Shown in pieces: positions 59,919 through 64,000 of a stretch of 64,000 nt of DNA. The stretch spans positions 32,359,288 to 32,423,287 of the forward strand of contig NW_019211458.1 of assembly GCF_002443255.2 (NCBI RefSeq), given 5' to 3'. The number at the start of each line of letters is the position of its first letter. Position 1 is the stretch's first letter. A program made the position numbers and the translations under genes. The notes beneath the pieces were generated by a model. That model searched no databases and was not told the origin of the DNA. It saw nothing but the letters and a program-made list of their open reading frames with translations. This DNA is from Varroa destructor. Its lineage: Eukaryota; Arthropoda; Arachnida; Mesostigmata; Varroidae.

Positions 59919-61099
59919 ACATGTATAATTGCTAAGACTAGTTTTGCATATACTGCGCTAACATAGGCGGTGAAAATTTTTGTGAAATCCAAAGGAGACC
60001 TATAAGAGACCAAATAAGCATTCTACCTGATCTAAAAAGCATTTTTATTAAGTTCTTGTGAACTTATAATCTTGCCTATATTGTTACAGTGATATTATTT
60101 TAAGTAGTAAAGTTTCTGAGTTAACCATACCTGATCAAATAGGTGACGTAGGATATAATAGTTGACCAAGGTTAGGTAGTTGAGCACTAGGTGTTCGTGG
60201 TTACGTTTGAGTGCAGCGGTCTATATGAGAAAATTTTCACATGTTTTTTTGTAAACTTTAAACAAATTAAAAACGAGAATTTTCGTTACTCTTACATGTA
60301 ATATAGATCCAGTCTCATACAATAAGTACGAGCAGTTAATCTAACTCTTGTTTTCTCTATAAGTCTTTTTGTACCACACGAACAGCTTTCCGACAATAAT
60401 CCAAGTTCATAGAATTTTGCATATTTTTCGTACTGAATCTAAAGAATCGAACGGTTTATTTAGGTAAAACTTACTCTAGAAGCGGTACTGTGTTACGAAG
60501 ACGAGTCACGAGGATAACCATATGATATGCTACTAATTATTCATGCTTCCTTGATGGTCAAGCATGTGTTTCTATGACGAAATTTCAACTCACTGTCTGC
60601 GCGTTCAGTCCCATATGTATAACTAGTTTCTTACTTGAGTATCTAGAGACTCATACACGCCCCATGTAGAAAACGAGATTTTCGTTTATTTAGAATATAT
60701 ATTCACAGTAGATGTTCTCTCTATAAATATATATAGGTACTAACATGCCTAGTCACAGATACTGCATAAGTGCGAACTGCTACGTGTCCATCGGGCTGTT
60801 TCGTATAAAGAAGTATTTCTTACTTGGCACTTGTTTAATAGCTTTATGGCGTTCTCTCTTATTCGAGATACCTTCATATCGTCTTCCCGGCTACCCGTAT
60901 GTATAGATGAAGAAATGTTGTACATATATGCAACGAAGGCAATAGAAAGGCAGTAGAGTAATGTTGTCCTATTATACTGTTATCTACTTATAAACAGTTC
61001 TCCCTTTTTGTGTTTACTATTAACATTGTTTCACCGATATATTAACAGTCAATATCAGTAAATCTGGTCATACAAATAAAAATTGAAACACAAGTTCGT

Positions 61100-61180
61100 G
61101 GGACAGCTGCAGTGGCGAGCTAAGTAAAGCACCAACCTTACAACTGTGAGATGTCGTGTTTGACCCCTCCTTAAGTGTCA
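61100..61180 (+). other. tRNA-like sequence, possible SINE remnant
   Basis: AGTGGCGAGCTAAGT (A-box-like) is followed about 45 nt later by CGTGTTTGACCCCTCC (B-box-like), with CCTTACAA between them as in a valine-tRNA anticodon loop. The stems do not pair well, so it is not a functional tRNA. A decayed tRNA-derived SINE is possible. Confidence 0.28.
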
Positions 61181-61353
61181 AAAACTGTTTTTATTGATTT
61201 CTATTATACATGCTTTTTGTTGTGTATTTGAAATTATATCCACCCGCACCATAGCCATCAGACCTTTATCTAAGGTACAGGTACTGAGAGGTTTCAGTGT
61301 TGTGCAAAAAAACAAAACGTTGTATTTACAAAAGAAGTCTAGGAAAGCCAACG

Positions 61354-62185
61354 TCACGATTTAACTACCTTGAGTTCCTGTGGCTCAATTAAGATTTCTG
61401 TCTCTGGTGTTTTTTTCGTTTTTTTCACATTTGTTGCGCCGTTGTTTGGTCTTTGTACGATGAAAGTTAAGTACGAATAGAAAAGACTGCCAATCATGGA
61501 GATGTTGAGTCCGATAAAATTGCTCACGCTGAAAATGTAATCACCGCCAATGCACATGCCTATATACGTCGTCATAATATTTTTTAGGCAGCCGACAATC
61601 GTTGTGGTCAGGGCTGAATTATAGGCCGTACACAACAACGTACTGTACATCAAGGCAAAGCCCATGACGCACGAAAAAAAGAAGTACATCACAAAAATCG
61701 GATTAGTCCACCCGACAAAGTTTATGGCGCGTTGGAGATCGCCAGTTATAATCGATGTTAATAATAATGGCGGGAGCATAAACATCGCATTATAGAAGAG
61801 GAGGCCATATTTGCCTAGATCCTTCGCATCGAGCTTTTTCCGAGTGTACACGCCGTTTGCAGCCGTGAAGAAATCATTGATGAGCACTGACGTATAGCCT
61901 TCAAAATCGAAACCAAGGTCGTCTACTGCGGCGATTAGCGCGCCTCCCACCATGGCAAAAACGCTAGCGACAATCCTTAATGGGGCGACCATATTCAGAA
62001 CATAGAATTCACCAATCATAGTCATCACAATGGAAAATCTCCGCAATACTGTGAACATTGGTAAGCTGAGTCGTTTCGTTCCAATGAACCCTGACACGAG
62101 GTTTCCGACGTAGAACAGCGGCAGGGGAAATACTTTCAGCATGATTTTGAATGACGGTGCTGGGAAGTCCACGATTTGAGTTGTT
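61354..62185 (-). CDS. SLC35D/fringe-connection-type nucleotide-sugar transporter, 3' exon
   Basis: Antiporter that brings UDP-sugars into the Golgi or ER lumen for glycan synthesis (SLC35D group: Drosophila frc, human SLC35D1/D2). One large exon follows the acceptor GATTTTGCAG and encodes 276 residues after a split codon. Family blocks in order: FPLPLFYVGNLVSG, RLSLPMFTVLRRFSI, ASVFAMVGGALIAAVDDLGF, NDFFTAANGVYTRKKLDAKD, LGKYGLLFYNAMFML, STLLCTAYNSALTTTIVGC, IGGDYIFSVSNFIGLN. About eight hydrophobic segments are visible. The tail is Lys/Thr-rich and ends QELKVVKS, lacking an ER-retrieval KKXX. Roughly 80 N-terminal residues (first two membrane segments) are missing, so the upstream exons are beyond the window or unrecognised. 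The substrate cannot be told from sequence. Confidence 0.94.
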
Positions 62186-64000
62186 CTGCAAAATCACGAG
62201 CAGATAAAAAAAAGAACTACCTGTTAGTAATTTGATACACATAGCGTTGTTTCACTTAAAAACCGAAGCTTTGAGATACAGCAACTTTCACTAACGTAAT
62301 TTTTGCTTTCGACGTATTGTAGTCCCTAGTAATCCAATTTAATGAACCTTGCAAAATCGCTGAAAAATTAATTACTGATAATTACCTCAACAAAAACGCA
62401 GTTTGGATTTCCTTTATGACTTCATATGTAAGCGTAGCGCTATCAACCGGCAGAATACGGCATATTATTGAGCTCCACAAAAATACTATATAATAGAAGA
62501 TTTTAACTATTTAGATTGAAGCCGTCAGCTTCACAAACATATTATAAGATTGTCACCACATTCCAGCTCTTCTAATTACTTCATTCTAATGATATTTTAA
62601 CGACACAAGTACGTACGCTGCGCTTGTTCCGTTAAATGCTACACCGATCTCCATATAATCAATTGAGAAATGGTGACATACGCTATACGAAACTTGAGCA
62701 CCATTCACCTGTTTACTATATAAACTATGTGCACATAGATAAGGTAAATCGTTCATCCCTGTTCATTTATACAGTTTCCATTTGCCCGTGTCCCCCTGCT
62801 CCAGTCTGCTATTTTTCTGATCATCTCGCCGGATTACATTCTAAAAAAAAGAGTTGCTGGTTCCGCTAACGACCGTAGAGTTACTATGCGGTGGCTGCAT
62901 TTTAAGAGTTCGTATCTGTTGATGCTGTCACAATGATGGTTTAGCGGCTAGGTGGGTCTATGATAAGCGATCGGTTAAGTGTTGATGTTTCTGATAGCTG
63001 ATTGCGCGCAGAAACACAGAAGTCAATACAGAATCTACATTCAAGCCCACGCGGAAACATCTCCAACTCAAAGAGATTAATCATAGATAAACTGCTATTC
63101 ATCAAAGGTCAGCATTGATGCTACAGCATGATAAGAAAAACGTTCCAAGGCTGAGAGTCTCTTCAGCAACTAGATGTTCTAGGATATCTCCAGTTGTTCA
63201 GTGACTCCGATATGACAGGTGTCAATTGTAAAACTCTTCGGCTCAAATAAAACGGCTGCAAATTTGCATGAATTTATTCGCCTTTTTGTTTTTTATCCAT
63301 ACCACACAGGTCTTTACGATATCATACGAAATACTTCTTTTCGCCAAGTTCAATAAATTGCTGAGACGATGTCCACAACAGGTAGTGCTTACTAGAATAC
63401 GGGTAAAATTGTTTTGCTGTTATAAAGATCTGTTGGATAGAGAACTCGGATAAGTCAAGTAAAGCTATGCCAGTACAAAAAATCAGATCGATAGACAAAA
63501 ACAATGGATAATTCTAACCACTAGCTGCAGCGATAACGGTATCGGTTTTATCGGATGCTGGTAGACCTTTCAAACAAAACGAGTCAGCAGAAACAAAGGA
63601 TTGTTGAAAGGTTGCGGAGAACTTCTAAAGAGAGAAGTTCTAAAAAAAAACTTTAAAAAAATTGGTCGAGTTTAGCCCGTTTTTTGTAGCCGTGGAAGGT
63701 CTTTCTAAATTTGTTGCTGTATGCGTCACAAGGTTGGGCAGAACTGCAATTCCGCAAGACGCATCACACGTTATCGTTCACGAAAACTGTAAATCGCTAT
63801 CGGCATCGAAAAACAAAAACAGACCTTGTATTTAGCCTGAACCTCGTAGTATTTTATTGTTTGCAGGACAAGGTATCAGTGATTCCAATGATAGTTTGAT
63901 CATGTTTCACAAGCACACTGTAGTAGAGCGCATAGTTTACTACACTGGCAACAAATGGCGACGAGCGCATGCATTGACCTATTAAAATCAAGAAATATAA
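62186..64000. other. Right edge, probably intron of the nucleotide-sugar transporter
   Basis: AT-rich sequence upstream of the transporter exon. I searched the minus strand for the N-terminal FPSP-type and LGQM-type blocks of the family and saw none. Short open frames on both strands have no recognisable content. Confidence 0.5.

Larger units (their letters stand above)
57185..61353. other. Intergenic region
   Basis: About 4.2 kb between two convergent units, AT-rich. It contains a TA microsatellite, a small stem-loop at 58795-58822 (ATATAAGTTA/TAACTTATAT, 8-nt loop) and a possible tRNA-derived sequence near 61.1 kb. No coding region supported. Confidence 0.55.

Overview
The window is nuclear DNA of an intron-rich, AT-rich animal. 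Genes are split by GT-AG introns of about 0.15 to 19 kb, and long (TA)n tracts lie between exons. The Grb2-family protein encoded here resembles insect Drk more than vertebrate GRB2. This suggests an arthropod; a chelicerate such as a mite is possible, but the sequence does not settle the species. No bacterial, plasmid, CRISPR or intact viral feature was seen.

Layout. (1) At 393-5116 (+) is the 3' part of an unidentified gene for a Ser/Gly/Asn-rich protein. Six phase-matched exons were traced, including a 12-nt microexon. (2) 5117-16166 has no gene that could be supported; it holds TA microsatellites and possible retroelement debris. (3) At 16167-41285 (-) is a complete drk/GRB2-type adaptor gene (SH3-SH2-SH3, 212 aa) in five coding exons, with a 19-kb first coding intron and a GC-richer promoter zone near 41.3-41.65 kb. 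(4) At 42764-43156 (-) is an intronless SDHAF2 (succinate dehydrogenase assembly factor 2), divergent from (5) an AIP/XAP2-type FKBP-TPR co-chaperone at 43840-47151 (+), complete in five exons. (6) At about 50140-57184 (+) is an unidentified gene assembled from exon-like blocks whose reading phases agree. (7) At 61354-62185 (-) is the large 3' exon of an SLC35D/fringe-connection-type nucleotide-sugar transporter; its N-terminal exons are not found before the window ends.

The genes are unrelated housekeeping and signalling loci: receptor-tyrosine-kinase to Ras coupling (drk), mitochondrial complex II flavinylation (SDHAF2), HSP90 client handling (AIP) and Golgi/ER nucleotide-sugar import (SLC35D). 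Nothing suggests a linked pathway. The only close arrangement is the head-to-head SDHAF2/AIP pair, whose start codons are 683 bp apart.

No clearly new biological system was recognised. The points most worth a second look are the 12-nt cassette-like microexon, two perfect long palindromes, TA tracts enclosed by inverted arms, the in-frame TGA with coding-like sequence after it near 55.65 kb, exon-like islands inside drk introns, and an unidentified reading frame just upstream of SDHAF2. Splice sites were called by eye from GT/AG context, phase and homology; no transcript evidence was available.
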